Shown here in pieces: positions 25,710-35,043 of a stretch of 64,000 bases of DNA. Source of the DNA: Streptomyces sp. NBC_01214. Lineage in GTDB: Bacteria > Actinomycetota > Actinomycetes > Streptomycetales > Streptomycetaceae. Position 1 is the stretch's first letter. Every line of letters begins with the position of its first letter. A program made the position numbers and the translations under genes. The notes under the pieces were generated by a model. That model did no database searches and had not been told where the DNA came from. It saw nothing but the letters and a program-made list of their open reading frames with translations. The stretch is from assembly GCF_026340975.1 (NCBI RefSeq), contig NZ_JAPEOS010000002.1:62001-126000 (forward strand). The letters are read 5' to 3'.

Positions 25710-26201
25710 ATGGAAACGGGGACGATGGGTGAGACGGGCGGACCCGCATGGGTCGGGCTGCCGGGCGGGCTGCTCACTCTGCGGCGGACGCTGTTGCTGA
25801 TGTGGACGGTGCTGCTCGCCGTCGTGACCGCCGTCGTACTGGGGCTGACGCTCGGGGCGGCGTGGGCGGCCCTGGGTGCGTTCTGGCTCGCGGTCCTGGC
25901 CTGGGGCTGGGTGCTCCTCGGCCGGAACTGGCGGTCCTGGCGGTACGCCGAGCGCGCGGACGACCTGCTGATCAGCCGGGGCGTGCTGTGGCGGGAGGAG
26001 ACCGTGGTGCCGTACGGGCGGATGCAACTGGTCGAGGTCACCTCCGGCCCGCTGGAGCGCCGCTTCGGCCTGGCCTCCGTACAGCTGCACACGGCCGCGG
26101 CCGCCACCGACGCCAAGATCCCCGGGCTGGTGCCGGCCGAGGCGGAGCGGCTGCGCGACCGGCTCACCGCCCTCGGCGAGGCAAGGTCGGCGGGCCTGTG
26201 A
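25710..26201 (+). CDS. PH domain-containing membrane protein (YdbS-like)
   Basis: 163-residue protein with two hydrophobic segments (about 27-48 and 50-72) followed by a bacterial PH domain (bPH2): RGVLWREETVVPYGRMQLVEVTSGPLERRFGL. Its stop codon overlaps the start of the next gene as GTGA, so the two are coupled and probably form a YdbS/YdbT-type membrane complex. It is divergent from nuoD2 with only 31 bp between starts. Function is unknown in Streptomyces. Confidence 0.88.
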   Translation: METGTMGETGGPAWVGLPGGLLTLRRTLLLMWTVLLAVVTAVVLGLTLGAAWAALGAFWLAVLAWGWVLLGRNWRSWRYAERADDLLISRGVLWREETVVPYGRMQLVEVTSGPLERRFGLASVQLHTAAAATDAKIPGLVPAEAERLRDRLTALGEARSAGL

Positions 26202-27691
26202 GCCCCGGCCCGCAGGGCTCGGCCCCCCGCCCCGAGGCACGCGACGCGCACACCGCACCCGAGCCGTCGGCGGCAGACGACCCCGTGCGTGCGAAGCCCG
26301 CCGCCGGCGAAGCATCCGCTGGTGAGCCGTCCGCCGCGGAACCCGCTCACGCGCCCGGGCCCGTACGTGGGGAAACCCCCGCCGAGCTCGCCGCAGGCGG
26401 CCCGGTGGAGCGCCGGTTGCACCCCTTCACCCCGCTGCGCCGCGCCTGGGTGCCGATCGCCGCGACCGTCGGCGTGATCGCCCAGCAGGGCGACCAGGCC
26501 GGGAGATGGGTGGCCGACCTGTCCGCCCTCCTGCGGGTGGCGGCGGTGGCGGGCCTGATCATGGTTTTCGGCGCCTACGGATTCCTGAGCTGGTGGTTCA
26601 CCCACTACGCCATCACCGACACCGAACTGCGCATCCGCAGCGGGCTCTTCTTCCGCCGCACCGCGCACATCCGCCTCGACCGGCTCCAGGCCGTGGACGT
26701 CACCCGGCCCCTCCTGGCCCGGCTGACCGGCGTCGCCAGCCTCCGGCTCGACGTCATCGGCACCGAGGAGAAGGACCAGCTGTCCTTCCTCGGCGAGAAG
26801 GAGGCCGTCGCCCTGCGCGCCGAGCTCCTCGCCCGCGCGGCCGGCTTCGCCCCCGAGGAGGCCGTGAGCCTGGGCGAGGCCCCCGACCGCGAACTGCTGC
26901 GGGTGACCCCGCGCGAGCTCGTCGTGTCGCTCCTGCTCAACCTGGGCGTCTGGGCCCTGCTGGTCCCCGGGCTCACCGTGCCGGTCGTCGTGTGGTGGCT
27001 CAGCTCCAGCCCGTGGGCGGCCCTCGTCTCCGTGCTCCCGATGCTCGGCGCGGTCTGGGCGGGCACCGCGGGCCGCTTCCTCACAGAGTACGACTGGCGG
27101 GTCGCCGAGTCCCCGGACGGGCTGCGGCTGGACCACGGCCTGCTGGACCGGGCCCACGAGACCGTGCCGCCGGGGCGCGTGCAGAACGTACGGATCGTGG
27201 AGCCGCTGCTGTGGCGGCGGCGCGGCCTGGTCCGCGTCGAGCTGAAGGTCGCCGGCTCGAACAACGCCGTCCTGGTCCCGGTGGCCTCGCGGGACGCCGC
27301 CACCGCCGTCGTCGCCCGGGTGCTGCCCGGGGTGGACCTGGCTGCCCTGTCCTTCTCCGGCTCCCCGCGGACCGGGTCCCGCTGGGTGGTCCCGGTGTGG
27401 TGGAAGGGCTACGCCCTGGCGCTCTCCCCGGAGGTGTTCGCCGCCCGGCACGGCCGCCTGTGCCGGCGTACGGACATCGTCCCGCACGCCAAGGTGCAGA
27501 GCGTCCGCCTCACGCAGGGCCCGTGGGCCCGCGCCCGCGGCGTCGCCGACGTCCACGTGGACACCGGCGCGAACTGCACGGTCACGGCCCGGCTCCGCCC
27601 GGAGCCGGAGGCCGCGACCCTGCTGCACGACCAGGCCGCCCGCTCCCGCACCTCCCGGGCCGCGGCCCGTCCGGACCGCTGGATGACGTAG
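26198..27691 (+). CDS. Multi-PH-domain membrane protein (YdbT-like)
   Basis: 497-residue partner of the preceding protein. A disordered Pro/Ala/Glu-rich N-terminus of about 70 residues is followed by membrane segments near 85-125, then three bPH2 repeats, each starting with the pattern of an RxGL(FR) strand (SGLFFRRTAHIRLDRLQAVDV; DHGLLDRAHETVPPGRVQNVRI; HGRLCRRTDIVPHAKVQSVRL), with further membrane helices (about 245-290) between the first and second. GTG 26198 overlaps the upstream stop by 4 bp. Confidence 0.88.
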   Translation: MSPGPQGSAPRPEARDAHTAPEPSAADDPVRAKPAAGEASAGEPSAAEPAHAPGPVRGETPAELAAGGPVERRLHPFTPLRRAWVPIAATVGVIAQQGDQAGRWVADLSALLRVAAVAGLIMVFGAYGFLSWWFTHYAITDTELRIRSGLFFRRTAHIRLDRLQAVDVTRPLLARLTGVASLRLDVIGTEEKDQLSFLGEKEAVALRAELLARAAGFAPEEAVSLGEAPDRELLRVTPRELVVSLLLNLGVWALLVPGLTVPVVVWWLSSSPWAALVSVLPMLGAVWAGTAGRFLTEYDWRVAESPDGLRLDHGLLDRAHETVPPGRVQNVRIVEPLLWRRRGLVRVELKVAGSNNAVLVPVASRDAATAVVARVLPGVDLAALSFSGSPRTGSRWVVPVWWKGYALALSPEVFAARHGRLCRRTDIVPHAKVQSVRLTQGPWARARGVADVHVDTGANCTVTARLRPEPEAATLLHDQAARSRTSRAAARPDRWMT

Positions 27692-27781
27692 CCCCGGAAA
27701 GCCCGCCCGCCCCGCCACGCACGGCACCGGACGCCGCGGGGCCCGCCCTTCGGGCGGCCGGCGCTACTTTGCGGACACGCC

Positions 27782-28456
27782 CTAAGCCGCGCCGCCGCCC
27801 GCGCGGACCAGGCCCGTTTCGTACGCCAGGACCACCACCTGGACCCGGTCGCGCAGCCCGAGCTTGGTCAGGATGCGGCCCACGTGGGTCTTCACCGTCG
27901 CCTCGGAGAGGACCAGCCGGGCCGCGATCTCGCCGTTCGACAGGCCCTGCGCCACCAGCAGCATGACCTCGCGCTCGCGCTCCGTCAGCCGCTCGATCTC
28001 CTTGTTCTGCGGCTCCTGCGTGGTCGTCGGCAGCATCGGCGCGAAGCGGTCCAGCAGGCGCCGCGTCGTCGACGGGGCCACCACCGCGTCCCCGCTGTGC
28101 ACCGAGCGGATGGCCGCGAGCAGCTCGCCCGGCGGGACGTCCTTCAGCATGAATCCGCTCGCGCCCGCCTTCAGGCCCGAGAAGGCGTACTCGTCCAGGT
28201 CGAAGGTGGTCAGGATGATCACCTTCGGGTGCTCCTCCGGCTCGCAGATCCGCCGCGTCGCCTCCACCCCGTCCAGCCGGGGCATCCGGACGTCCATCAG
28301 CACCACGTCCACCTTCGTGGCCCGCAGCACCTCCAGCGCCTCCAGGCCGTCTCCCGCCTCGGCGACCACCTCCATGTCCGGCTGGGCGGCGAGCACCATA
28401 CGGAAACCGGTGCGCAGCAGCACCTGGTCGTCGACCAGCATCACGCGGATGGACAT
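27782..28456 (-). CDS. LuxR/NarL-family response regulator
   Basis: 224-residue regulator: receiver domain at about 1-120 with phosphoacceptor Asp in DVVLMDVRMPR and a C-terminal LuxR helix-turn-helix (LTEREREVMLLVAQGLSNGEIAARL...ATVKTHVGRILTKLGL). It is encoded 17 bp after the histidine kinase, its cognate partner. The target genes are not evident. Confidence 0.95.
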   Translation of the reverse strand: MSIRVMLVDDQVLLRTGFRMVLAAQPDMEVVAEAGDGLEALEVLRATKVDVVLMDVRMPRLDGVEATRRICEPEEHPKVIILTTFDLDEYAFSGLKAGASGFMLKDVPPGELLAAIRSVHSGDAVVAPSTTRRLLDRFAPMLPTTTQEPQNKEIERLTEREREVMLLVAQGLSNGEIAARLVLSEATVKTHVGRILTKLGLRDRVQVVVLAYETGLVRAGGGAA

Positions 28457-28473
28457 CAGTTACCTCGACCTCG

Positions 28474-29676
28474 TCATCTCTTCTTCAGGGGAAGCAGCGC
28501 GCTGATCCGGAAGCCGCCACCGGGCCGCGGCCCCGCGTCCAGGGTTCCGCCGACCATACCGATCCGCTCGCGCATGCCGATCAGCCCGTGCCCGGCGCCG
28601 TCGGCGCCGCCGTCCTCGTACAGCTCGTGGGCCGCGCCCCGGCCGTCGTCCTCGACCAGCAGGCCGAGCCCGTCGTCGAAGTAGACCAGCCGGACGCTGG
28701 CCTTCGCGCCGGGGCCGCCGTGCTTGCGGGTGTTGGTCAGCGCCTCCTGCACGATCCGGTACGCCGTCAGCTCGACCCCGCTGGGCAGCCGCCGCGGCGC
28801 GCCCTCGACCTCGAAGTCCACCGCGAGCCCGGCCGTCCGCACCTGCTCGACCAGGACCTCGATCTGCTCGACGTCCGGCTGGGGCACGTAGTCCTCGGAC
28901 TCCTGCGGCTCGCCGGTGCGCAGGACGCCCAGCAGCCGGCGCATCTCCGCCAGCGCCTGGCGCCCGGTGCCGGAGATGGTCTGGAGGGCTTCCTTGGCCT
29001 GTTCGGGGGCCGCGTCCATGACGTACGCCGCCCCGTCCGCCTGGACCACCATCACCGAGACGTTGTGCGCGACGACGTCGTGCAGCTCGCGGGCGATCCG
29101 GGCGCGCTCGGCGGCTACGGCCACCTTGGCCTGGGCCTCGCGCTGGTTCTCCAGGCGCTGGTTCCGCTCGACGAGCTGGGCGTAGTAGGCCCGGCGGGTG
29201 CGCAGGGAGTCGCCCAGCACCCAGGCGAGGGCGAAGGGGACCATGGCGAACAGCGTGAAGAGGACGTTGTCGCGGAAGTCGCCCTTGTCCACCTGGAAGC
29301 GCAGGGCGTACAGGGGGGAGGCGAGGAAGCCGATGGCGAACGCGGTACGGGACATCCGGCGCGAGATTTCGGCGGAGGCGGCGACCGTGTACAGGATGAT
29401 CAGCATCGCGAGGTCGGCGTTGTTCACCTCGGTATGGGTGATCAGCTTGTAGACGCCGGTAGCGACGGCGAGCCAGAACATCGCCTGCGTCCACTTGCGG
29501 CGCAGGGCCACCACGACGCCCATCGCGACCACCGCGGGGACGGCGAGCAGCCGTGCGGTGGTGCTGCTGAAGCTGTCGCCGGCGACTTGCAGCATCCCGA
29601 TCCCGAAGAGGAAGACAGCCCAGAAGCTGTCGACGCCCGTCGGGTGTCTGCGGAGGAAGTCGTAGAGGCGCTGCAC
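28474..29676 (-). CDS. Sensor histidine kinase (HisKA_3 / NarX-type)
   Basis: 400-residue kinase with four to six N-terminal membrane segments (about 17-160) and almost no extracytoplasmic loop, suggesting it senses within the membrane. The phosphorylated His lies in ARELHDVVAHNVSVMVVQADGA (HisKA_3), and the HATPase region shows EALTNTRKHGG (N box) and VEDDGRGA / GHGLIGMRERI (G boxes). GTG 29676 start. It pairs with the downstream LuxR-type regulator and is divergent from the MidA-type methyltransferase. Confidence 0.94.
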   Translation of the reverse strand: MQRLYDFLRRHPTGVDSFWAVFLFGIGMLQVAGDSFSSTTARLLAVPAVVAMGVVVALRRKWTQAMFWLAVATGVYKLITHTEVNNADLAMLIILYTVAASAEISRRMSRTAFAIGFLASPLYALRFQVDKGDFRDNVLFTLFAMVPFALAWVLGDSLRTRRAYYAQLVERNQRLENQREAQAKVAVAAERARIARELHDVVAHNVSVMVVQADGAAYVMDAAPEQAKEALQTISGTGRQALAEMRRLLGVLRTGEPQESEDYVPQPDVEQIEVLVEQVRTAGLAVDFEVEGAPRRLPSGVELTAYRIVQEALTNTRKHGGPGAKASVRLVYFDDGLGLLVEDDGRGAAHELYEDGGADGAGHGLIGMRERIGMVGGTLDAGPRPGGGFRISALLPLKKR

Positions 29677-29803
29677 GTAACCCAGAGTAGGGAACGCAGA
29701 TAGGTGCTGGAGTCAACCAGAGGTTCGAACCTGACGCCGGGGGCGTACTCCCCAAGGTGGACGGAAGCATAGCCTTTGTCCGGTGAGCTCTCAGGGTGAA
29801 TGC

Positions 29804-30775
29804 GTGACTCCGGTCCGGTGGCGCAGTGCGATGGAGGCCGCGCTGTACGGTCCCGACGGCTTCTACGTGCGGCCCGGCGGGCCGGGACCCGCCGGGCACT
29901 TCCGTACCTCCGTGCACGCCTCGCCGCTGTACGCCGCGGCCGTGGCCCGGCTGCTGCGCTGGGTGGACGCCGAGCTCGGGCACCCGGCCGGGCTGGACCT
30001 GGTCGACGTCGGGGCCGGGCGGGGGGAGCTGCTGGCCGGGGTGCTCGCCGCGCTGGAGCCGCAGACGGCCGCGCGGGTGCGCCCGTACGCCGTGGAACGG
30101 GCGGAGCGGCCCGCCGGGCTCGACCCGCGGATCCGTTGGGTCGCGGCCCCGCCCGAAGGGACGACGGGGCTGCTCTTCGCCAACGAATGGCTGGACAACG
30201 TGCCGCTGGAGGTCGCCGAGGACGGGCACTACGTGCTGGTCGCCCCGGACGGTACGGAGAGCCCGGGCGGGCCGCTGGACGGCGCGGACCGGGCCTGGCT
30301 GGAGCGGTGGTGGCCCGGCGGTGGCCGCGCCGAGATCGGCCGGGCCCGCGACGAGGCCTGGGCGGCCGCCGCCGGGACCCTGGAGCGGGGCCTGGCGGTG
30401 GCGGTGGACTACGCCCACACCCGGGGCGCCCGGCCCCCCTACGGAACCCTGACGGGCTTTCGCGGCGGCCGGGAGGTCCCGCCGGTGCCGGACGGCTCCT
30501 GCGACGTCACCGCCCACGTGGCCCTGGACTCCTGCGCGGGGCCGGGGGCGGTCCTGCTGACCCAGCGCGAAGCCCTGGCCGCGCTCGGCGTCTCGGGCGC
30601 CCGGCCCCCGCTGGCCCTGGCCTCCACGGACCCGCTGGCCTACGTACGGGCCCTGTCCTCGGCCGGTGAAGCGGCGGAGCTCACGGACCGCGCCGGGCTG
30701 GGTGCTTTCGGCTGGCTGGTCCAGCCGGCCGGCATCCCGGCCCCGTCGTGGCCGGGAGCCGCGGGCCGGGCCTGA
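29804..30775 (+). CDS. MidA/NDUFAF7-family SAM-dependent methyltransferase
   Basis: 323-residue protein of the SAM-dependent MidA (DUF185) family. The start region RWRSAMEAALYGPDGFYVRPG and ASPLYAAAVARLL, the SAM motif DLVDVGAGRGELLAG, the NEWLDNVP segment and GTLTGFRGG are family hallmarks. Human NDUFAF7 of this family dimethylates an arginine in NDUFS2, the NuoD homologue. GTG 29804 (MTPVRWRS) has AGGGTGA upstream and is preferred to GTG 29783. It stands alone, divergent from the histidine kinase. Confidence 0.85.
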   Translation: MTPVRWRSAMEAALYGPDGFYVRPGGPGPAGHFRTSVHASPLYAAAVARLLRWVDAELGHPAGLDLVDVGAGRGELLAGVLAALEPQTAARVRPYAVERAERPAGLDPRIRWVAAPPEGTTGLLFANEWLDNVPLEVAEDGHYVLVAPDGTESPGGPLDGADRAWLERWWPGGGRAEIGRARDEAWAAAAGTLERGLAVAVDYAHTRGARPPYGTLTGFRGGREVPPVPDGSCDVTAHVALDSCAGPGAVLLTQREALAALGVSGARPPLALASTDPLAYVRALSSAGEAAELTDRAGLGAFGWLVQPAGIPAPSWPGAAGRA

Positions 30776-30808
30776 TCGACGAGGCCCCCGGCCGCCGGGC
30801 AGACGCGC

Positions 30809-30844
30809 GGAGGGCCGGGATCCGCTGCGGGATCCCGGCCCTCC
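30809..30844. terminator. Bidirectional terminator hairpin
   Basis: Perfect 15-bp arms (30809-30823, 30830-30844) with a 6-nt loop between the convergent methyltransferase and M28 peptidase genes. No clear T-run. Confidence 0.75.
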
Positions 30845-30863
30845 TGTCGACCTGCTCGCGTGC

Positions 30864-32414
30864 TTACTGCGTCAGCTCGTCGTGGCCCTGGTGCAGGCCG
30901 CCGCCGCTGCCCGTGCCGTCGGTCGGCTGCGAGACGACCGGCTTCGACAGCGGGGCCAGGTCGAAGGCGTAGTGGCCGACCGCGTCCGCGATGACGTCGA
31001 CGTTGATGTCGAGCGCCTTCTGGTCGATGTTGGTGATGTCGTCACCCTTGCCGTGGTAGTTCACGTCGTAGGCGACGCCCGCCTGGCCACCGAACTTCGC
31101 GGCCTGCTCCGGGGTCTTGATGCCCTCGGCGCCGGTGAAGGTACCGCCGGACGGGATGCCCACCTCGATGAAGGGGCCGTAGTCCGAGCGGCCCGAGAAG
31201 TCCGTGCCCTCGTGCGGGATCTTCTTCGAGTCGAGGAAGTCGTTGATCCCCTTCTCCAGCTGGGCGGAGCCCTCCGGTCCGGGGCCCGCGCCGGTCGCGT
31301 CGGAGTCGTCGCCGTCGTAGACGAAGTACGCGGCGTTCGGCGAGGCGATCATGTCGAAGTTCAGGTAGAGCTTGATCTGCTTCTTCTGCGCGTCCGTCAG
31401 CCCGGCGACGTACGCCTCGGAGCCGAGCAGGCCGAACTCCTCCGCCGACCACCAGGCGAACTTGACCTTGTTCTTGATCTTCGACTGGCTGCTCGCGAGG
31501 CGCTGCGCGACCTGGAGGATGCCGGCCGAACCGGAACCGTTGTCGTTGATGCCGGGGCCGGCCGCGACCGAGTCGAGGTGCGAGCCGAGGAAGACGGTGT
31601 TGTTCTCGTCGCCGCCCTTGGTCTCGGCGATGACGTTGTACGTCTTGCGGTTCTCGCGCAGCTGCCGGATGTCGAGGGTGACCTCGACCGGACCGGCCGC
31701 GGCCTCGGCGGCGAGCTTCTCGCCGTCCTCCTGGGTGATGCCGCCCGTCGGGATCTTGCCCGCGTTCGGGTCGCCGAGGGTTCCGTTGAGGGCGCCCGCG
31801 GTGTTGTTGTAGATGATCGCGCCGACCGCGCCGGCCGATGCCGCGTTGGCCTGCTTCGCCGCGAAGGTGCAGCCGCCGCGCTTGACCAGGGCGATCTTGC
31901 CGGTGAAGGTGCCGGAGGCGAAGTCGCCGGGCTCGCAGCCGTTGGTCCCGTCCGCGTCGACCGGGGCGACCGCGACGCCGGCGGTCACACCGCCCTCGGG
32001 GCTGTTGGCCGTGTACGACATCAGGTGGATCGGTACGTCGCGCTGGTTCGCGCCGCCCACCGTCAGCTTCTCCTCGATGGTCTCGACGTACACGAAGTCG
32101 AACTCGTTCTTGGTGACCTTGTAACCGGCCGCCTTCATCACGGCCTCGACGTACTTGGCCGACTGCACGTGCCCCTTGGATCCGGCCGCGCGGTTGCCGT
32201 TGTTGTAGTCGGCGAGCGACTGCAGGACCTTGAGGTGGTTGTAGGCGCCCTTGCCGGTCGCTTCCTTGACCAGCTTCTTGGCGAGCGCGTCACCCCGGGC
32301 GGCGTCGCTCTGCGGGCTTCCGGTGGCGCCGGCCGGTCCGGCCAGCAGCAGCGGCGAGACGAGGGCTGCGGCTGCCAGGGCGGCGGTTGCTGCGGCTATA
32401 CGACGTGAGGGCAT
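30864..32414 (-). CDS. Secreted M28-family aminopeptidase with PA domain
   Basis: 516-residue secreted metallopeptidase. The signal peptide (MPSRRIAAATAALAAAALVS...) ends near AGATG. An M28 domain is interrupted by a protease-associated (PA) domain (about 135-255, GKIALVKRGGCTFAAKQANA). Zinc ligands are seen in GSHLDSV, NDNGSGSAG, WSAEEFGLLGS, FDMIAS and NYHGKGD. It resembles the S. griseus-type aminopeptidase family that removes N-terminal hydrophobic residues. The C-terminal tail is Gly/Ser-rich. Likely extracellular nutrient acquisition. Confidence 0.94.
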   Translation of the reverse strand: MPSRRIAAATAALAAAALVSPLLLAGPAGATGSPQSDAARGDALAKKLVKEATGKGAYNHLKVLQSLADYNNGNRAAGSKGHVQSAKYVEAVMKAAGYKVTKNEFDFVYVETIEEKLTVGGANQRDVPIHLMSYTANSPEGGVTAGVAVAPVDADGTNGCEPGDFASGTFTGKIALVKRGGCTFAAKQANAASAGAVGAIIYNNTAGALNGTLGDPNAGKIPTGGITQEDGEKLAAEAAAGPVEVTLDIRQLRENRKTYNVIAETKGGDENNTVFLGSHLDSVAAGPGINDNGSGSAGILQVAQRLASSQSKIKNKVKFAWWSAEEFGLLGSEAYVAGLTDAQKKQIKLYLNFDMIASPNAAYFVYDGDDSDATGAGPGPEGSAQLEKGINDFLDSKKIPHEGTDFSGRSDYGPFIEVGIPSGGTFTGAEGIKTPEQAAKFGGQAGVAYDVNYHGKGDDITNIDQKALDINVDVIADAVGHYAFDLAPLSKPVVSQPTDGTGSGGGLHQGHDELTQ

Positions 32415-32646
32415 GAAGGTCCTTCCACGGCAAAGGCGAGCAGGGCAGGGCGGAGCAGGGCACAGCGAGGCGGAGCGTCGTGGAGCGCGTTTGCAGAAGT
32501 GGTGCGCGTTACGTGGGGGATCGGTGGACGCACGTTAGACAGCAAGTGGCCACCATGGCCAGAGTTTTCGCCGATTCCGGTTTATGAATTCCGTATATCG
32601 GTGAGTCTGGGCCGCCCAAATCAAGCCAATCGCCCGCCGGTTGGCC

Positions 32647-33774
32647 CTAGCGGAGGATGCCCTCGATGAAGTCCGATCCGATGCGGGCGACCGCCGGCAG
32701 GTTCAACTGGTGCTGGGCGTAGCGGCCTTGGCGCCGCGTGTGCATCAGGCCGGCCTTCTTCAGGACGGCCAGGTGCCGCGACACCTCCGGCGCGGTGATC
32801 CCGTACACGGTCGCCAGCTCGCCCGTCGTGAACGGGGCCCGCGCCAGGCTCCGGCACAGCATCATCCGCATCGGGTGCGCCAGCGCCTCCATCCGCCGCT
32901 GGAGCAACTCCACCGAGCCGGGCTCGGAAGCCAGCTCGGGGGAGCCGAGCGGATAGTGGACCACCGGCCGCCAGCCCGGCGCGTGCAGCACCAGCAGGTG
33001 CGGCCAGCCGAAGTTGGTCGGTACGAAGACCAGGCCGGCGCCTATTCGGGGATCGGTCGCGGTCGTCGATCCGTGGACCATCTTGTCGGCGGTGATGGTG
33101 GTGCCGCCCTCGTCGACGCTCAGCGCCGCCGAGACCTCCTTCAGCACGGTCGGCAGCCCCTTGCGGCGCAGCACCTCCGTCTTGTGCCGGGCGTCGGCGC
33201 TCTGCCCGGGCTCCACGCGCTTCCACGTCTCGGCGAAGAAGGCCTCGTCGCAGTCCTCCAGCAGGCGCCGCATCCACACCCGGACGGCCGCCGTGTCGTC
33301 GAGGAGCCGCATGGAGAAGTCCAGCTGGCGCGGGCCGCGGGCGGCGGCCGTCTCCAGCGCCTTGGCCCGCGCCGCCGGGTTCGCCAGCGGCGAGGAGGCC
33401 GGGCCGCCCTCGTTGTAGAGGGCCAGCCAGCACTGCTCCAGGGCGGCCCGCACGAACCGCTCGTCGTCGAGGCGGTCGAGCACGTCCAGCGCCTCGGCCA
33501 GCGTCGCGGCCGGCTGCCCGGTTCCGCCGGGCAGCCCGGCGAAGGGCATGAAGATGTCGGAGAACGAGCTCCGCCACATGAAGTCGGCCTCCAGCAGCCG
33601 GTCCGCGAGGCACGGATCGAGCGAGGCGGCGGTGGCGGTGGTCCAGGAGGTCAGCCCGGGGTGGTGCGCGGGCTGGGAGAGCGCGTGCAGGGCCATGCAG
33701 AGCTCGGCGAGCGGAGAGGGCGCGAAAGTGATCCGCTCGATGGGCAGGCCTGCGATGTCGATCGTGACGCTCAT
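32647..33774 (-). CDS. ArsR-type regulator of the DUF5937 family
   Basis: 375-residue protein with an N-terminal DUF5937-like region (about 1-270) of unknown ligand and a C-terminal winged helix (about 290-375; AHPMRMMLCRSLARAPFTTGELATVYGITAPEVSRHLAVLKKAGLMHTRRQGR), which is ArsR-like. No metal-binding Cys motif is seen in the helix-turn-helix. It is divergent from the small ORF at 33973. A short inverted repeat (about 32624-32644) directly follows the stop codon and may terminate it. Confidence 0.88.
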   Translation of the reverse strand: MSVTIDIAGLPIERITFAPSPLAELCMALHALSQPAHHPGLTSWTTATAASLDPCLADRLLEADFMWRSSFSDIFMPFAGLPGGTGQPAATLAEALDVLDRLDDERFVRAALEQCWLALYNEGGPASSPLANPAARAKALETAAARGPRQLDFSMRLLDDTAAVRVWMRRLLEDCDEAFFAETWKRVEPGQSADARHKTEVLRRKGLPTVLKEVSAALSVDEGGTTITADKMVHGSTTATDPRIGAGLVFVPTNFGWPHLLVLHAPGWRPVVHYPLGSPELASEPGSVELLQRRMEALAHPMRMMLCRSLARAPFTTGELATVYGITAPEVSRHLAVLKKAGLMHTRRQGRYAQHQLNLPAVARIGSDFIEGILR

Positions 33775-33972
33775 CAGGCCATTCTGTCGTTCCGCGCACG
33801 CCGGGCACGCCGGGACGGGCCTGTCGGCCCCGCCGTACGGGTGGCCGCGGACGGCCCGGCGCGACGGCCGGACGAGTGATCGTTTATGGCCACGGGGGCG
33901 CTTACGAGCCGTCGATTGACGGGGAACGTTAATTGTCGTGCGCAACGCCGCCGACGGGGTGAGGCTTGGGTC

Positions 33973-34182
33973 ATGACCGCAATCGAGCAGTACATGATCG
34001 ACACCTACCGGGCCTCCCAGCAGGGCGCCCCGATGCCCCCGCCGCCCGGGCGCGACGACGTCGCCGTCCTGCGCTCGCTCCGCTCGTACGAACAGGCCCG
34101 CGCCGTCCTGGACGGCAGATCGGGCCGCCACCCCTGGCGCGCCGCCCTGCGCCGGATATTCGTCCGCCCGCGGGCGTGCTGA
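33973..34182 (+). CDS. Small hypothetical protein (69 residues)
   Basis: ATG 33973, preceded by GGTGAGG at about 11 nt; third codon positions are almost all G or C, supporting coding. The product starts MTAIEQYMIDTYRASQQGAPMPPPPG and ends with an Arg-rich segment (RAALRRIFVRPRAC). No domain is recognised and there is no membrane segment. It is divergent from the ArsR-type regulator and may be its target. Confidence 0.65.
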   Translation: MTAIEQYMIDTYRASQQGAPMPPPPGRDDVAVLRSLRSYEQARAVLDGRSGRHPWRAALRRIFVRPRAC

Positions 34183-34230
34183 TCCGGCGAGGCCCCGAGC
34201 CCGGCCCGGCCCGGGACCCCTCCGCCCGCA

Positions 34231-35040
34231 CTACACGAAATTCGGCGCGTTGCGCTCGTACACCAGCCGCAGCCCGATCAGCGTCAGCCACGGCTCGTGG
34301 TCGTCGATCACCGAGGACTCGCCCAGCACCATCGGAGCCAGCCCGCCGGTGGCGATGACCCGCACGTCGTCCGGGTCGCCGTGCGGTCCGGCCAGCTCCT
34401 TCGCCATCCGGGTCACGACCCCGTCGACCTGCCCGGCGAAGCCGTAGACCACGCCCGACTGCATCGCCTCGACCGTGGACTTCCCGATCACGTTGCGCGG
34501 CCGCGCCAGCTCGATCTTCCGCAGCTGGGCACCCCGTACGCCGAGCGCGTCCATCGAGATCTCGATGCCCGGGGAGATCACCCCGCCCACGTACTCGCCC
34601 TTCGCGGACACCGCGTCGAAGGTGGTCGCCGTACCGAGGTCGACCACGATCGCCGGGCCCCCGTAGAGCTCGACCACCGCGACCGCGTTCACGATGCGGT
34701 CCGCGCCGACCTCCTTCGGGTTGTCCATGAGGATCGGCACGCCCGTCTTGGTGCCCGGCTCCACGATCACCGCGGGCACGTCGCCGTAGTAGCGGCGGGT
34801 CACCTCGCGGAGCTCGTGCAGGACCGACGGCACCGCCGAGCAGATCGCGATGCCGTGGATCCCGTCGCCGAGCTCGCTGCCGAGCATCGGGTGCATGCCC
34901 ATCAGCCCCTGCATCAGCACGGCCATCTCGTCGGCCGTGCGCTGCGGGTCGGTCGAGATGCGCCAGTGTTCGACGATCTCGTCACCGTCGAACAGGCCCA
35001 GGACCGTTTGGGTGTTGCCCACGTCGATGGTGAGGAGCAC
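34231..35040 (-). CDS. coaX: Type III pantothenate kinase
   Basis: Phosphorylates pantothenate, the first committed step to CoA. The 269-residue ASKHA-fold enzyme has the N-terminal phosphate loop DVGNTQTVLGLF, the GADRIVNA motif, DLGTATTFD and GGVISPGI. GTG 35040 lies 3 bp after the nadC stop, the end of the DUF2520-panC-nadB-nadC-coaX operon. With panC in the same operon it supplies the CoA route. Confidence 0.96.
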   Translation of the reverse strand: MLLTIDVGNTQTVLGLFDGDEIVEHWRISTDPQRTADEMAVLMQGLMGMHPMLGSELGDGIHGIAICSAVPSVLHELREVTRRYYGDVPAVIVEPGTKTGVPILMDNPKEVGADRIVNAVAVVELYGGPAIVVDLGTATTFDAVSAKGEYVGGVISPGIEISMDALGVRGAQLRKIELARPRNVIGKSTVEAMQSGVVYGFAGQVDGVVTRMAKELAGPHGDPDDVRVIATGGLAPMVLGESSVIDDHEPWLTLIGLRLVYERNAPNFV

Positions 35041-35043
35041 GGG

